64,000 bases of DNA from Parelaphostrongylus tenuis (GCA_019055375.1 JAHQIW010005410.1:1-64000), one strand, 5' to 3'; shown: positions 47,590 to 58,500, numbered from the stretch's first letter. The notes: a model not told the origin generated them from the letters alone. A program made the numbers and translations.

Positions 47590-48400
47590 GTCGTAGACAG
47601 CTTGCCCATCAGTTGTCAATCAGACGCATCACAAGTTTGGTCCATCTGATTTTTCGATGAAGTGGTGTGCAGAATGGCGTGACCGTTGACGTAGGTCGGA
47701 ATTTAGGATACTTCCTCTAATCACTGAATACGCAGTACTCCCAGCATCGACTTTTCGACAACCTTTCCAACACCAAATTTCCGGTTCAAACGTTAATGAA
47801 GAATTAATCATGTAGTCGGAGAGGTGGGGACGATGTCGGATGTTTTTGTACTCTCCACTATATCCTGACGCTCTTGAGAGCTCTACAACCACCTCGCAAT
47901 CTATTAGTCAACTCTAAACTAATGTCGTTCGTCATATTGACTTTTCGACCTAAATAGACGTAAACGGAGCAATTGGAGATTCTGATGATTGTGAAAGAGA
48001 CATGCGAAACTAGCCCATTTCTCATACATATTCTTTTCCATTCTTCAAAGTCTGTTACATTACTACAAAAAATCACGTCACTTTTCTGTTTCTGAGAGAT
48101 AAGGGCAAAAGGGAGAAAGGTATCATTTAGCTTCACAGCAATAAACCCCTCACTGGTTCTCAACATCGTTTTGTGTGTTTCGAGTGGTTCTGAGCCAAAA
48201 GTTTCATAAAGTTTTCGCAGTACGTCATATCTACGACGATCTGTTTCAAAAAACATCTGTACCAAGAAATCAACATTTTCACAAATATTAGCAAGAATTT
48301 GGAGTCGTTTTCGTCTTATGTTCATAACACGATAATGCTTAAAGCCCTTCATAGACATGGCTGTATATACTGAGGAATGAAACAAGGAAAGATAGAGCAA
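47590..48400 (-). mobile_element. RTE C-terminal fragment fused to an unidentified reading frame
   Basis: The minus frame from 48,400 runs 180 codons. Its C-terminal third (MRNGLVSHVSFTI, NCSVYVYLGRKVNMTNDISL and LTNRLRGGCRALKS) is the region just after the RT core in RTE elements. A second frame to 47,629 continues with LNSDLRQRSR. The N-terminal 110 residues (KRLQILANICENVDFLVQMF, LETHKTMLRTSEGFIAVKL) are not RTE that I recognise and could be host-derived or another repeat. It lies within a K2P intron, in the opposite direction. Confidence 0.55.
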
Positions 48401-48579
48401 ATTCGTGTGCTAAGGACTCCTTGAAATTGACTTGCGTGCACACAAGTATGCTTACACTCAAACAACTAAAAGTGATGTAGTGTTTATGTAATGCAATAGT
48501 TTCTCTGATGTGGTAGAGACAGATATCTGTTTTTCAGTCCTTTCCGAAGCAAATAATCTATAAAGTATTTCATGAATAG

Positions 48580-48670
48580 GTATAGCATAGTGACCAGTGG
48601 TGCTTTTCCGTACACAATGTATTAATCGGTGGTTCGACTCCACATCTGAGCACTCAGTCAAAACCATGTG
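48580..48670 (-). repeat. tRNA-like sequence
   Basis: GGTGGTTCGACTCCACAT at about 48,630-48,650 (plus strand) is a good B box, but the A box and acceptor pairing are poor. Probably a SINE piece. Confidence 0.3.
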
Positions 48671-48879
48671 TTTCACAGCTTAATTTTGTTTCACGTCACA
48701 ATCCTTTTTTAGGCTATGAAATGTATTAAACAGCAGAAATACACAATAATCCTAGTAGTGTGGCGCACAACGAACCTGATTGTTTCTTAAGATACTCCAC
48801 CTATTGTACCTATTGTAAGAAAAACAGTGTATTTCGACAATGAGAGAAGTTAATGGTTGAAAACCATCTAAACATATAC

Positions 48880-49490
48880 TAGGTTGGAAAGAAAGTTTTG
48901 GGATACTTGGGAAAAACTGACAATTTGTACATGAATTTCAGGCAAAAATAATAATAACTATTCTTCAAAATAGAGGTCATCGTTTTCTACAACTTTGTGC
49001 CATCGGTCCGCCAAGTTATGGATCTGACCGAAGTACCATTACTTCGACTTCGAATCCGGTTCATTCGACGGTTCATCTCCCGAAGCAGCACTTGAATCTT
49101 CGTTGTTCAACTTCGTTGGACGTCGTGAACGAGTTTCTCTTCGAGGTCAAGATCTCCAGCATTGAGAGGCGCTGAAACCATCTTTCAGCAGCAGATTTGC
49201 CTGTTGTGCATTTTCCTTCAACTTTGTTGAATTCATCGACTGCAGCTCGCTGTGAAAGATCCTTTCTCCAGTACTCACGCATTAAAACACGAGCTCCGAA
49301 TGTGTCGTTAGACATCTCGGAGACTTGTACCAAAGTGAGTAAAGGACGAATAATATCTAGGCCTTCAGTGGGAAAATTCCGCATAAGAAACTGTATATTT
49401 TCCATGATATGCTTGGATGTAATCTCATGCTTATTGAAATTCCCCAGAACTTCTTTTCTGTAGTGTTTCCAGAAGCCAGAAACATTCAAT
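48880..49490 (-). mobile_element. Mariner-like transposase N-terminus, 138-codon frame
   Basis: The minus frame from 49,489 reads KHEITSKHIMENIQFLMRNF, then EMSNDTFGARVLMREYWRKD, then the helix-turn-helix part LSQRAAVDEFNKVEGK ... SAAERWFQRLS. The downstream end, near 48,882 (TAGGTTGGAAAGAAAGTTTT), looks like a mariner terminal repeat. The catalytic domain is absent, so this is a short deleted copy. It is related to the elements at 8266 and 59,804 and is the best preserved N-terminus of that family here. Confidence 0.6.
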
Positions 49491-49741
49491 ACTTTTTAAC
49501 GTCATCAGTTCACACTTGGTGAAAAGTGAGGAGTGTGAAACAATATGAGCATAAATTTAGACGAAATGAGCAGGATATCTCATCGGATCACTGATGTCAT
49601 CAGTACCATAATTTTTATCGTTCAAAAATTTTCATTTTGGTCTCATAAAATCTCAGCAACTTAGCAGCAATGCTATTTGAGTGTGCAGGATATTATAAAA
49701 GTCGCGTAATTTTTTACCTTTCACTGCAACTACATCGCTCC

Positions 49742-49812
49742 CACTATTCTCTAACTCTCTCTCTCCCTCTCCTTCTCTCTATTTCTCTCTCTCTCTCTCT
49801 ATCTATCTAACT
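49742..49812. repeat. CT-rich microsatellite
   Basis: Runs of CTCTCT with TCTATCTATC at the end, about 70 bp. Confidence 0.9.
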
Positions 49813-49819
49813 CTCGTTT

Positions 49820-50340
49820 TCACATCCTCACTAGTTGGCATTTCTTCAAAGTTCCGCGCCAGTGACATGTTGTTTCCGAATATCTGGTATGTGGGTCGAC
49901 AAATTTTCGCGCGGTTATTGGGCGTCGTGGCTGGCGCCTGTGAGCCAGCTTCTGGGCAGTAGTAATGTGGATAGAGTGAGGGAGGAGTCCCGCAGCGATC
50001 GCGTCGCAACGCAGTGACCAGATAGCGCCCGTGAGTACCTGCACCATCGCGGCCTCTCTGATACCTTCAGACCTCCGATCGTTTTGCCCCTAGGCGTTTC
50101 CACCGAAATTGCATTATGGTGCACGTACATTTTGGGCAGATCCACACTTTTTCAACAGCTTTTTCCATTTGTAAGCTCGGCTAGAGAACAGTCTGTCCCA
50201 CAATTTGCTGTTTTCAGAGAAATCATACCTTGAGACGGCAAGTTTCTCAGACGACGAGCTGGTGGCTTTTCTTATCAATGCCAGTATGAGAGTTTTCGAG
50301 TAAACTTGACTCTGCACTCGTGAAAAGGGCCCACCCAACT
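49820..50340. other. GC-richer patch with overlapping open frames
   Basis: Frames are open on both strands (for example minus 50,145-49,915 and plus 49,835-50,017). Base composition is richer in GC than the flanks, so this may be a TE 5' region or an old exon. No domain recognised. Confidence 0.25.
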
Positions 50341-50514
50341 GGCAAAATTTGAGTCAAACTGCCTTTAAGACCACTACTGTGCGTATTTATATAACCAACT
50401 AATGTACAGATCAAAGCTGCATGACTTGATGTAAGGATCGAAACAAAGTTAGAGTATGTTCTACCGTTCTTTTCGTGAATCTTTGATGACGAATACGTTG
50501 GTGAAAGAGCTAGA

Positions 50515-50718
50515 TTACTCTACACCAGTATAAGAGAACAAAACTTGAGGGTAAGCGCCGTGCTCAACCAGACATGCCACAATGACATAAAGGCGAAGAC
50601 CGGCATGAATTGAAGTGACCATAGCTGTATAGAAAATTGAAAACATCTGCGTGAAAGTTCTTGAAGCATTCTGAATAAAATTCAAAAATCCGAGAATGAA
50701 CACTCGAAGAAGTGCCAT
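50515..50718 (-). CDS. Possible membrane-protein exon, unknown
   Basis: The minus frame from 50,718 reads MALLRVFILGFLNFIQNASR, FTQMFSIFYTAMVTSIHAGL and LYVIVACLVEHGAYP, with two hydrophobic stretches. The composition looks coding, and upstream residues (ETRDEDTGAR) are in frame. No proper donor follows and no family is recognised. It lies antisense in a K2P intron. Confidence 0.25.
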   Translation of the reverse strand: MALLRVFILGFLNFIQNASRTFTQMFSIFYTAMVTSIHAGLRLYVIVACLVEHGAYPQVLFSYTGVE

Positions 50719-51029
50719 TCGAGCACCCGTGTCCTCATCCCTAGTCTCAGGCTAGTTTTTTGACCTGAGCCACTCACAGTAATTACCCGTGCAAGACTCT
50801 TTGCAGCTAGTCTTCGATAATTACCGCAAGACATGATAAGCAGAACAGAAGGTTGCGACTATAATGATGTGAAGTGATATACAGAACATTCACCTCCAAC
50901 CGGCAGTTGAGCCCGTGTTCACCCATATTGAGGGTGCATGCTACCACCGCAGCACCGGAGCCATCGCTTTGCTACCACACTTTCTTCAATATAAACTATC
51001 GAAGTTGTAAGCAGTCAAGCGTTCAAGGG

Positions 51030-51250
51030 TTTGATCTGGTTAGCAAATAAACACGCAAACCCTCAAGGGTTGGCTGCTAATTGCTGCTATGAATTTATAG
51101 AAAAAAGGGAGATATCAACGCAGTGGTCTCGGATGTGTAGTAATGGAATGCTCCCCGGTATGAGTGATACTGGATCTAACTCTCGTCTGGAGCCGTTCTT
51201 TTGAATATATCACTCACTTCAGTGGATATATGGTTACAACATCATAACGT
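51030..51250 (+). repeat. tRNA-like repeat
   Basis: GTAATGGAATGCTCCCCGGTA and GGATCTAACTCTCGTCTGGA occupy the positions of the anticodon arm and B box in related copies at 22,260 and 52,270. The end TATATCACTCACTTCAG matches the family edge. Confidence 0.4.
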
Positions 51251-51769
51251 TGCTAAGGTGCGGTAATATAAAGATACTTAACGATTGCTAGTGGTCGGGG
51301 AAGTTATTTCTTATGCAATTGAGAATTCAATATCGAAGACGGTTAAACTAATACTAGCTGACGGTACTCATTTCACCTTTTCAGGATGCTAAAAGGGCGA
51401 AGCCGCCCAAGTCAGTACTAGATTGAAAGAGCATTGTAAAAAACAAATACTAGGTTGAAGAAAAGCAACTCAACACTCGCGAAAAATTACATTTTATGTT
51501 TGTTTCACAGAGTATCGGCTACTGTAAATTCATTGGAGTATCTCGGGAATATTTCCATAAGAAAATCTCACGGCTTTGCTTGTTGTACAGTATAGAGTCT
51601 ACGTTGCGTTGAAGGAAGAGTACCCGCACTGACTCGTCAAAAGCACACGATGTTCCAGCAACACAGTGCCAAGCCACTCATCGAAAAGAAGACTAAGGAA
51701 AAGTTTTATGGACTAGAGGGAGTCGAGATCTTGCCTCCAGAGAGATCCAGTCTGTAATCCAGAAGTTCT

Positions 51770-51960
51770 GCCGTCCTGCTATGGTCCAGCTTCACTCAAT
51801 GGAACACTTTCTGCACCGGAGCCGATTTTAGACATTTGATCAAGTCGAAGAGGCACGTCAGGAGATTTTAGATTCAAAACCCAAGGAACGGAGATTTTGA
51901 GCAGATCTAGAAGTTTGCATGATGGCCTTTATTTTAAAAAAATTATTGCTGTTTTCAATT
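51770..51960 (+). mobile_element. Mariner transposase C-terminal relic
   Basis: It encodes HSMEHFLHRSRF, then in frame VEEARQEILDSKP, matching the region after the third catalytic motif of mariner transposases (compare RSMEHFLRDQKF at 20,260). It has stops and is dead. Confidence 0.55.
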
Positions 51961-52184
51961 GAATTTATTTATAAACTTCAAAATTTCAACAAGTCAGTGC
52001 AAAGCGATAGTGTTTCACAATTTATTGCCGACGTCATAAGCTGTGGCGGTCAGGTTATAAAATAAATTCAAATCCGTTTTCGTTTAATTTTGCGGAAATT
52101 CGACTTCTAACTGTATTCAAAGCAGCATAACATCTCAGTTAAGTTATTGGTACAATTATTTTAATAAAGCAGAACCTCATATTG

Positions 52185-52375
52185 ATGAGTGATGCGCAAT
52201 CAGATCGTTGCGGTTGATTGCTGACATTTCGCTACAATTATGTTATAGAAAAAGTGGTGGTAAAACGAGTGCCGTTAGTGCATGGGTCATCGCGCGCTCT
52301 CGGGAAAGGTGAAATGCAGGTTCGAATCCCAACCGAAGTTCAAAGTTTTGCACATCACTCAAGACTATTGAATAT
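52185..52375 (+). repeat. tRNA-like repeat with B box
   Basis: It starts near GATGAGTGATGCGCAA and ends with GTTTTGCACATCACTCAAG, the inverted ends of the MITE-like family. Inside, GGTTCGAATCCCAACC is a near-consensus B box. A 71-codon frame across it is not a gene. Confidence 0.55.
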
Positions 52376-52910
52376 GTATTTTGACATCGCATCATTGCTA
52401 AAAGTGATTAATAAAAAGAATTTGGGTATATGAAACAAAACTTTCTACATAGGCATGTTAAGCGCTCAACCGCTCAATTCCATTTGGTGTTGGAAAATCC
52501 ATGGTAGTTAACAATGACTAGGCGTTGCAGCCAATGTGAAGGCAAAGTTAACGCATGGTCAACATCTTTAGCAGTGTCGCGACTCGTGTCCATAATTTAT
52601 GCATATGATGTTTTATACATTGAAGCAACCTTAGACGAAATAAACGCAGACCGATTAAGAAGAAATGAGAAGTGAAAACAACATGGATACTTGTATAATG
52701 GCAATACATTCATATAAATAATACTTTTTCTAGTCGATGAATATGTTGACCGGTCTGTTTCTTTACTGCTGTTTCTCTATCCAATTTTTTGAGCACTGCT
52801 GTTGCACAGATATGCGAATTTGTCCCTTTTAGATGCCATTTACGTCAGCTTCGCGATGATATTCACGATTGGATTTGGTGATCTAATGGTATATTGATGG
52901 GAAAAAAATT

Positions 52911-53142
52911 TGAACTATACTTCTGCTATTGACTGCTTTTTTACAGACCCGCTCAAAATGATTTAATCTGATAAGGATATTACTTGTTTTGAGCCGATAG
53001 GTCTAGTGCTATATAGGCACCTATTTCGTCCTCATGGGACTCATCTAGACTAGACCTATCGGCTCAAAACAAGTAATATCATCAGATTAAATCATTTTGA
53101 GCGGGTCTGTAAAAAAGCAGTCGATAGCAGAAGTATAGTTCA
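52911..53142. repeat. Near-perfect palindrome in the K2P intron
   Basis: The arms 52,911-53,007 and 53,049-53,142 are inverted copies that differ by one substitution and a 3-nt indel. The spacer is 41 bp. It begins 23 bases after the pore-2 exon. Half of each arm and the spacer belong to the repeat family also seen at 53,215-53,365. Confidence 0.9.
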
Positions 53143-53214
53143 TTTTAAAAGCCGCAAGCTCGACTGCCGGTCACCACAAAGCCAGGTTATACATCATCCT
53201 ACTTTGGGTGCTTA

Positions 53215-53365
53215 GTTTTTACTCGGCGCCGAATCCTTTAGAGGATTATTTCACCTCAAGGGATCGACGGAACCGAGGGAGGGTGCTACTGATGAGTGTC
53301 AATAGGACGAAATAGGCGCCTATATAGCACTAGACCTATCGGCTCAAAACAAGTAATATCCCTAT
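53215..53365 (-). repeat. Third copy of the GAGCC/GTCTAGTGCTAT repeat
   Basis: It matches 62,575-62,705 and the palindrome arms (ATATTACTTGTTTTGAGCC on the minus strand, then the AGGCGCCTATTTCGTCC block and a CCCTCCCTCGGTTCCG edge). Confidence 0.7.
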
Positions 53366-53559
53366 CGAAAAAATTTGATTCCAGAAAAATGTTAAACACT
53401 GTCCCATATTCATTACCTGTACCCCCTATCGACCAGCGATTGTTGAGTGACTCGAGCGAATACCAGCAACACTTCCATTTTTCCCTAGCGTGTGCTAGAG
53501 TAGCCCAGTGGATCCTCCTCGCTCTAGGGCCTCGCTAAGCATCATATCTCTCTTTTATG

Positions 53560-56300
53560 CCTTTCGTGAGGAAATCGGGCCAACGGGTCTTGGTCTTCCT
53601 CTGGAGCGCTTGACGTCCCGGGGAATTTAGTCGGAAATGGATCTCGTCCATGTCCGGCCTACCTTATTTTCGGTATCCTAGCGTGTAGAACGGCGTCTCT
53701 GATTTTTGATCGTTGACGTAGGTCGGAACTCTAATCCTTTCTCTAATTTACGAGATACGGGGCACTTCTAGCATTGGCCTTTCGACTGCGCGTTCAATAA
53801 AGCCAAGTGATCTTTCATCCTGTTTACGTAGCGACCAGGCTTCTGCTGCATACGTTAGGGCAGAATAGTCGTCGAGTCGAAAAGTGGGCGCGGAGTCGGA
53901 TGTTCTTTGTTCTCTTCACTACATCTTCGATGCTCTTAAATGTTCCCCAAGCTGCTCGTTTCCTCCTGTTCAACTCTGGAGCTAGGTCGTTCACCATAGT
54001 GATTTCACGATCTAGATAGACGTAACTGTGGCATTCGGAGATTTCCGTTCAGTTTATCGAGAAAGGGGCATTCAAAATCCATCCATTCCTCATGAACATC
54101 GTTATCGTTAAATTTAGTTGAAGACTAATCTTTCCACAGGCGTCATCGATATCGCTCAATATTCGTTCCTCTTGGCTGATGCTAGGTGTTATGTGGACGA
54201 TATCGTCAGCAAAGCGAAGATGGTTTAATTGTCGACCTTCAATTTCACTCCCATATCGTCCCATTCTAATGTTCACGTGATGTTTTGGAGGGTGGTAATG
54301 AATAATTTTGGCGAAATTGTATCGCCTTCTCGAACCATCTTCTTACGTCAATGATAATGTTGTTGTAGAATGGAGATATTTTGTTTGTGAAATCTTCATA
54401 AGAGCTCACGAAGACTCATTATCTACCGACGCCCTGGTTATCCAGAACCTCTATAACCACTTCTGTTTCCACTCAATCAGAGGCTTTCTTCAGATTGAAG
54501 AAAGTGAAACACAGTGGTTGTTCACACTCTCGTGAAATTCAATGAGTCTTGTAGTCGTGTGATAGTTTATGGTACTAAATCCTGCTCGAGGCCCTGCTTG
54601 TTAGCATGGCTGCCCTTCGTTCACTGTTCTGTCAATCCTGCTTATAATGACTCGAGTTTAGAGTTTATAGACAACGGACAGCAAGCAGATTGGGTAATGA
54701 TTGCTTATGTCGTGAAGGCCGCCCTTTTTGAACAACAACACGGTCTTGTTGGTCACCCATTGAATAGGAACCTTGCATTCTGACAGGTAGCGAGTGAAGA
54801 ACCCCTTAGGGTGTTGGTGAAAACTGGCCGTAGGTTCTTCAGGTGTTCTGGTCTAATCCTGTCTGAACTCGGTGTTGTTCTGTTCTTCACTGACTATATA
54901 GCATGTCGTACTTCGGAAGGGAGGACCGGTAAAACGACAGATTCATCTTCTTTCAATATATATGACAGTAAGAGGACATGGCTAGCGAAGAGATACGAGT
55001 AGCACTGGTGAACGATTTTTTTCATTGCACTTCTAGAAGATGTAAGTGTCCCGTCAGGGCATAGTAGTGCAGTCATCTTGGTCTTATAATTGGCAAAGCC
55101 TCGCTGGGCTCTGCGACTGCTCTTCCAGCTTCTGCAGCTTCTGCCATAACTGCTGCTCCTCTCTCCTGGAGGTCTTCTCTTATCGCTTCTTCACAGCGTT
55201 TCACTCTAGTGTCTGTAGAGACAAGCGTCTCTTCGTGACTTCAGGGCTCTCGGCTTTCATAGCACTAACGTGAGGATATTCAACAAACCGGTCGTATTCT
55301 TCGACGTTGTTGTTGAGGACGGTAACTTCTCAGTAGCCGACTATGGATTTAAATACATCCCAGTTTATGGTAATTCTGAGACCACGTCATTTGAATTTAG
55401 CGGCTTTCTCTCCTTTTCGCGAAAAGCGGAACGTTTCGCTAAGGAGGCGATGGTCTGATCCCGCGTAGATCTTAGAAACAGCAGAACATCGGTCAGGTAA
55501 AGCCTTCGATATGCTAAGACGTGTCCTATTTTGTTATGGTACCTTCTATTGGGAGTCTCTCACGTCCACAACTAAGGGTGAGGTTTTTGGAATTGTGAAT
55601 TACCATGGATGATTAGGGTCGTCATGATAAACTCGGATAGCCTCTCACCCTGTTCATTCCATTGTAGTCCGTGGATCCCAATGTGACGTTGTTCAGAGGT
55701 TGTTCAAGGTTCAATTTTCGCGTTAAGATCTCCGACAATGACTGTGAAGAATATATTATCTCGATGTTGGTGCATAGGCAACGATGTTGGTCAAAGCCGG
55801 CATTGAACCACATCGTTCCAAACGTAATCGTAAGATGTGAGCTGTTAGTTGCTTAAATGAATCGATGTTCACGGTTAAACTCGATTCGACGGAGACGCCG
55901 ACGCCACTGATACCTCTATCATCGTATGCACTAAGAAACAGTTCTTCTCCGGTGTCATAAACAGCGCGAAAAGGATGGCGTTTTTTCCGTCTCAGCCAGG
56001 TCAATGACCTCGTACGGTGACTTTCTTGCTTGATTCAATAGATGTTCTATAGCGGATTCATGAGCTAGTGTTCCTGCATTGAAGGTACAGATCGTCATTT
56101 CAGTCCCTTCCGATCTTGGCAGCCTAGTTTGGAGCTGAGATTTTAGCAGCCCCTCCGTATTCGTCATACCTGGCGCTGCCGTACCAGGTGCTCTTTCATG
56201 GTCAGAGGAATGAGGCCCATACTTGTTACTGTTTTTAGCAATCTGATACCCAACTTATAGCTTGCTGGGCTCTAAACGTGGGGGCTGGGTACTCTTGAAT
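53560..56300 (-). mobile_element. RTE-type retrotransposon, near full coding length, decayed
   Basis: On the minus strand the order is: endonuclease start near 56,167 (TICTFNAGTLAHESAIEHLL) and its continuation (LFLSAYDDRGISGVGV, LTNIVAYAPTS); the segment before the RT core near 55,000 (HQCYSYLFASHV); the RT catalytic box near 54,215 (LNHLRFADDIVHI, FADD type); and the C-terminal connector near 54,030-53,600 (SYVYL, VNDLAPELNRRKRAAWG). Stops and frameshifts are common. It sits in the last K2P intron, antisense to the channel. The inverted duplication ends inside it at about 54,585. Confidence 0.85.
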
Positions 56301-57382
56301 ATCTTGCCAGTCTCTCTCGGAGGAGCGGCAGGAGCCTATTTTTTGGAGGGACTCCTAACCGCCTCCTATGTACTTCCCAGTCGTTTGATTTCAAGCTTTT
56401 GGCCGACTTGACTCGTCGAAATATATTTTGTCAAGTCGGCGCTGCACAAGCAGGGAGCTCATCCCTTGAATCCACCTGCTTCTCTGGGAAGCACACGGTC
56501 TCTTTTGGTTCGCATTTATTCCCCTATCCTCCTACTGGGGCTACGCCACGTGCCCCCGCGACTAACCGGGCGGGATACCTCAAACAGGGAGATCCGTGGC
56601 TCATATCTATGAATCACATTAATATTTGCGGCCATATCTGTACCACAGAAGCTGGCAGAGCATTTTCTCCTCTTGCCTTCACCAACGTTTGACTTGCGTC
56701 GCATATTCAACTCTACTGCAGCTTAATATCATTGTCGAACGAGCTGGTTAATGGACGCTAAATTTCCAAAAAATAAGTTTGAGCGAATACAGTTCACATT
56801 ATGAATGGATGACATAGTTATCTCCATTTTTCGACGCTCCTCTCCGATCAAAATTGAGTAAAGTGAAGTGCTCGCATAATTTATGCTCATAAAGTGTAGC
56901 TTCGCTACCACATCTCTAGCGGCTTCGCTGTCCAGAATACTTTTGTTATTTCGCAGATGATAAGGCTACCAAACTAAAAGCTCTGAGAATACGGTCATAA
57001 ACTCCACGAAATTTTTAATTTTCTCAGCTTAATAAGATAGTGCCACAGTAAAAGTCGTCTAGTATTGGTAACAATAACAGCTCTGCTTGGAGCATGATTT
57101 TTAGAAGAAGCGGTCATAGTCATTCGCACATTGATGGTATAGAGGAAAATCACATTTGTTTTGAGCCCAGCATCAATGTCATCTATTTGGTGGTTTTCAT
57201 TGTCACTAATGTGCTTCTGGTCACAATCACTATCGATTTCGTCTTTGGCGAAGTCATTAATCACGTCCACTACATGGGACGACGTATCGGCAAAGCTCGA
57301 ATAGTCGCCAGTAAAATCTTTGAGTTAGGTAACATTTTTTCCTCGAACATCTCCTTTTTTCACTGTGAAGATCTCAGTTCTT

Positions 57383-57544
57383 CTAGCATAAATCGTTTTT
57401 TGTCTTATCTCAAAGATAGCCTGCCTGTGACTTACCATAAGGTCTTCTTTGTTAGGTGCCGGAGAGTGTTTGGGTAGGGTTGAGCATGGGGTTCGGCCCT
57501 ATACGAGCCGCAACTGGCATTACGACCACTCGGCCACGGCGCCC
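57383..57544 (-). repeat. SINE-1 copy (right arm)
   Basis: Partner of 10,939-11,100. The head GGGCGCCGTGGCCGAGTGG is near 57,544 on the minus strand. It lies just downstream of K2P exon d. Confidence 0.65.
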
Positions 57545-57949
57545 CTCTGGTTTTTAGTCGCTGAAATTTCTGAAAGTATAATATCCGAGCGGGATTTGAG
57601 GGAATTTATTGAATCAGAGTGGAAGACAGCTATAAGTTCGCAGCCCATGCGAAAGTTATGCGTGAAAAAATAACTTCTGTTGCCTCCCTCAACCTTTATT
57701 GAGGTCCACCCGCGCTCAGCCAACTACTAAATCAACTTTTTCGAAGAGATGTCTACCATGTACCAATAATGTTCAACTTCGACCACAGAAGCACTTCAGT
57801 CATTCTACAGCGCATATATTTGTAAAAGCTGTCCAAGGAATTCAGATTTTTCAAAAAAATACAAAAGCTCAAAAGTCCTTGTTTCAAAAAGAAAGCCGCA
57901 ATTGAGACCAGATATCACATTGTTATCTGCGCCAATTTTTTTACATCCA

Positions 57950-58050
57950 TATTTCAGGTAGTGCAACGGTTTGACATGCATCCCCGGATTGGGTGAAGTT
58001 TGGGTTCGAATCCCATCTGACGCAAATATTACTGCACACCACTCTACATT
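57950..58050 (+). repeat. tRNA-like repeat with B box (right arm)
   Basis: AGGTAGTGCAACGGTTTGAC (A-box region) and GGGTTCGAATCCCATC (B box). Partner of 10,440-10,545. Confidence 0.5.
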
Positions 58051-58119
58051 TTTGGGTTTATTGTAACATCAACCACCGCAATAGGCAGTCAAATGAAATG
58101 AATTCTTATTCCACATTTT

Positions 58120-58500
58120 TCTAAAACTACTGCATATTTTGGCTTATAATTGTGTCCAAATGAAATGATTGCATCCACATTTCTGATATATTCTTTGACA
58201 TCTTTCGTGAAGCGAGTATCGATCTCATTATTTCAAAGTGTTTTTTGCTCGCTATTTGCAAAAGCAATCATAGATGCGAAGTCACTGTGTTGCAGAAGGT
58301 TAACGTCCACTAGAGTAGCTTGGGCTGAGAATGAGTCTAATACCTGCATCTGCAAATCCACGTTAGTTTGAACCATAAGAGAACAGAACGAATCTGTGCC
58401 AACCATATCGTGCCAACCATTCTCTGAGGGATGCACCGTGCATTCGACCTTATCATGCATTATGGAAGTGAATGAATTTATATCTGCTCTAAAAATGGAG
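58120..58500 (-). pseudogene. Stop-interrupted partner of the 10,001-10,361 exon
   Basis: The minus strand keeps the acceptor (CCATTTTTAG) and most of the protein (VECTVHPSENGWHDM, VNLLQHSDFASMIAFANSEQ). A TGA follows EQKTL where the left copy reads TGTATTATTGAG. The reading resumes after it (IDTRFTKDVKEYIRNVDAII). Function unknown. Confidence 0.35.

Larger units (their letters stand above)
45163..57324 (+). pseudogene. TWK-type two-pore-domain K+ channel, probably broken
   Basis: Four exons of a K2P leak-potassium channel (plasma membrane, dimer) are visible. Exon a, 45,163-45,362: pore-1 helix FPAAVLFTTTIIPVG, donor GTAAGC. Exon b, 46,268-46,409: rest of filter 1 and M2 (YGCVCPSSELGKI, VVIPLALVTVANTGEFLS), donor GTGGGT. 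Exon c, 52,833-52,888, only 56 nt: pore 2 AIYVSFAMIFTIGFGDLM, acceptor CCCTTTTAG. Exon d, 57,166-57,324: M4 and the post-M4 motif HVHYMGRRIGKAR, joining exon c in phase 0. Exons for M1 and M3 were not found. Defects: exon b has an in-frame TAA after GKI; the a-b junction is one base off; exon d donor reads TTAGGT where the left copy has GTAGGT. These suggest a pseudogene, unless they are sequence errors. The last intron holds an RTE and a near-perfect palindrome. Confidence 0.7.

Noticed and set aside
53807..54783. Several plus frames
   Set aside because: Antisense to the RTE reverse transcriptase on the minus strand.
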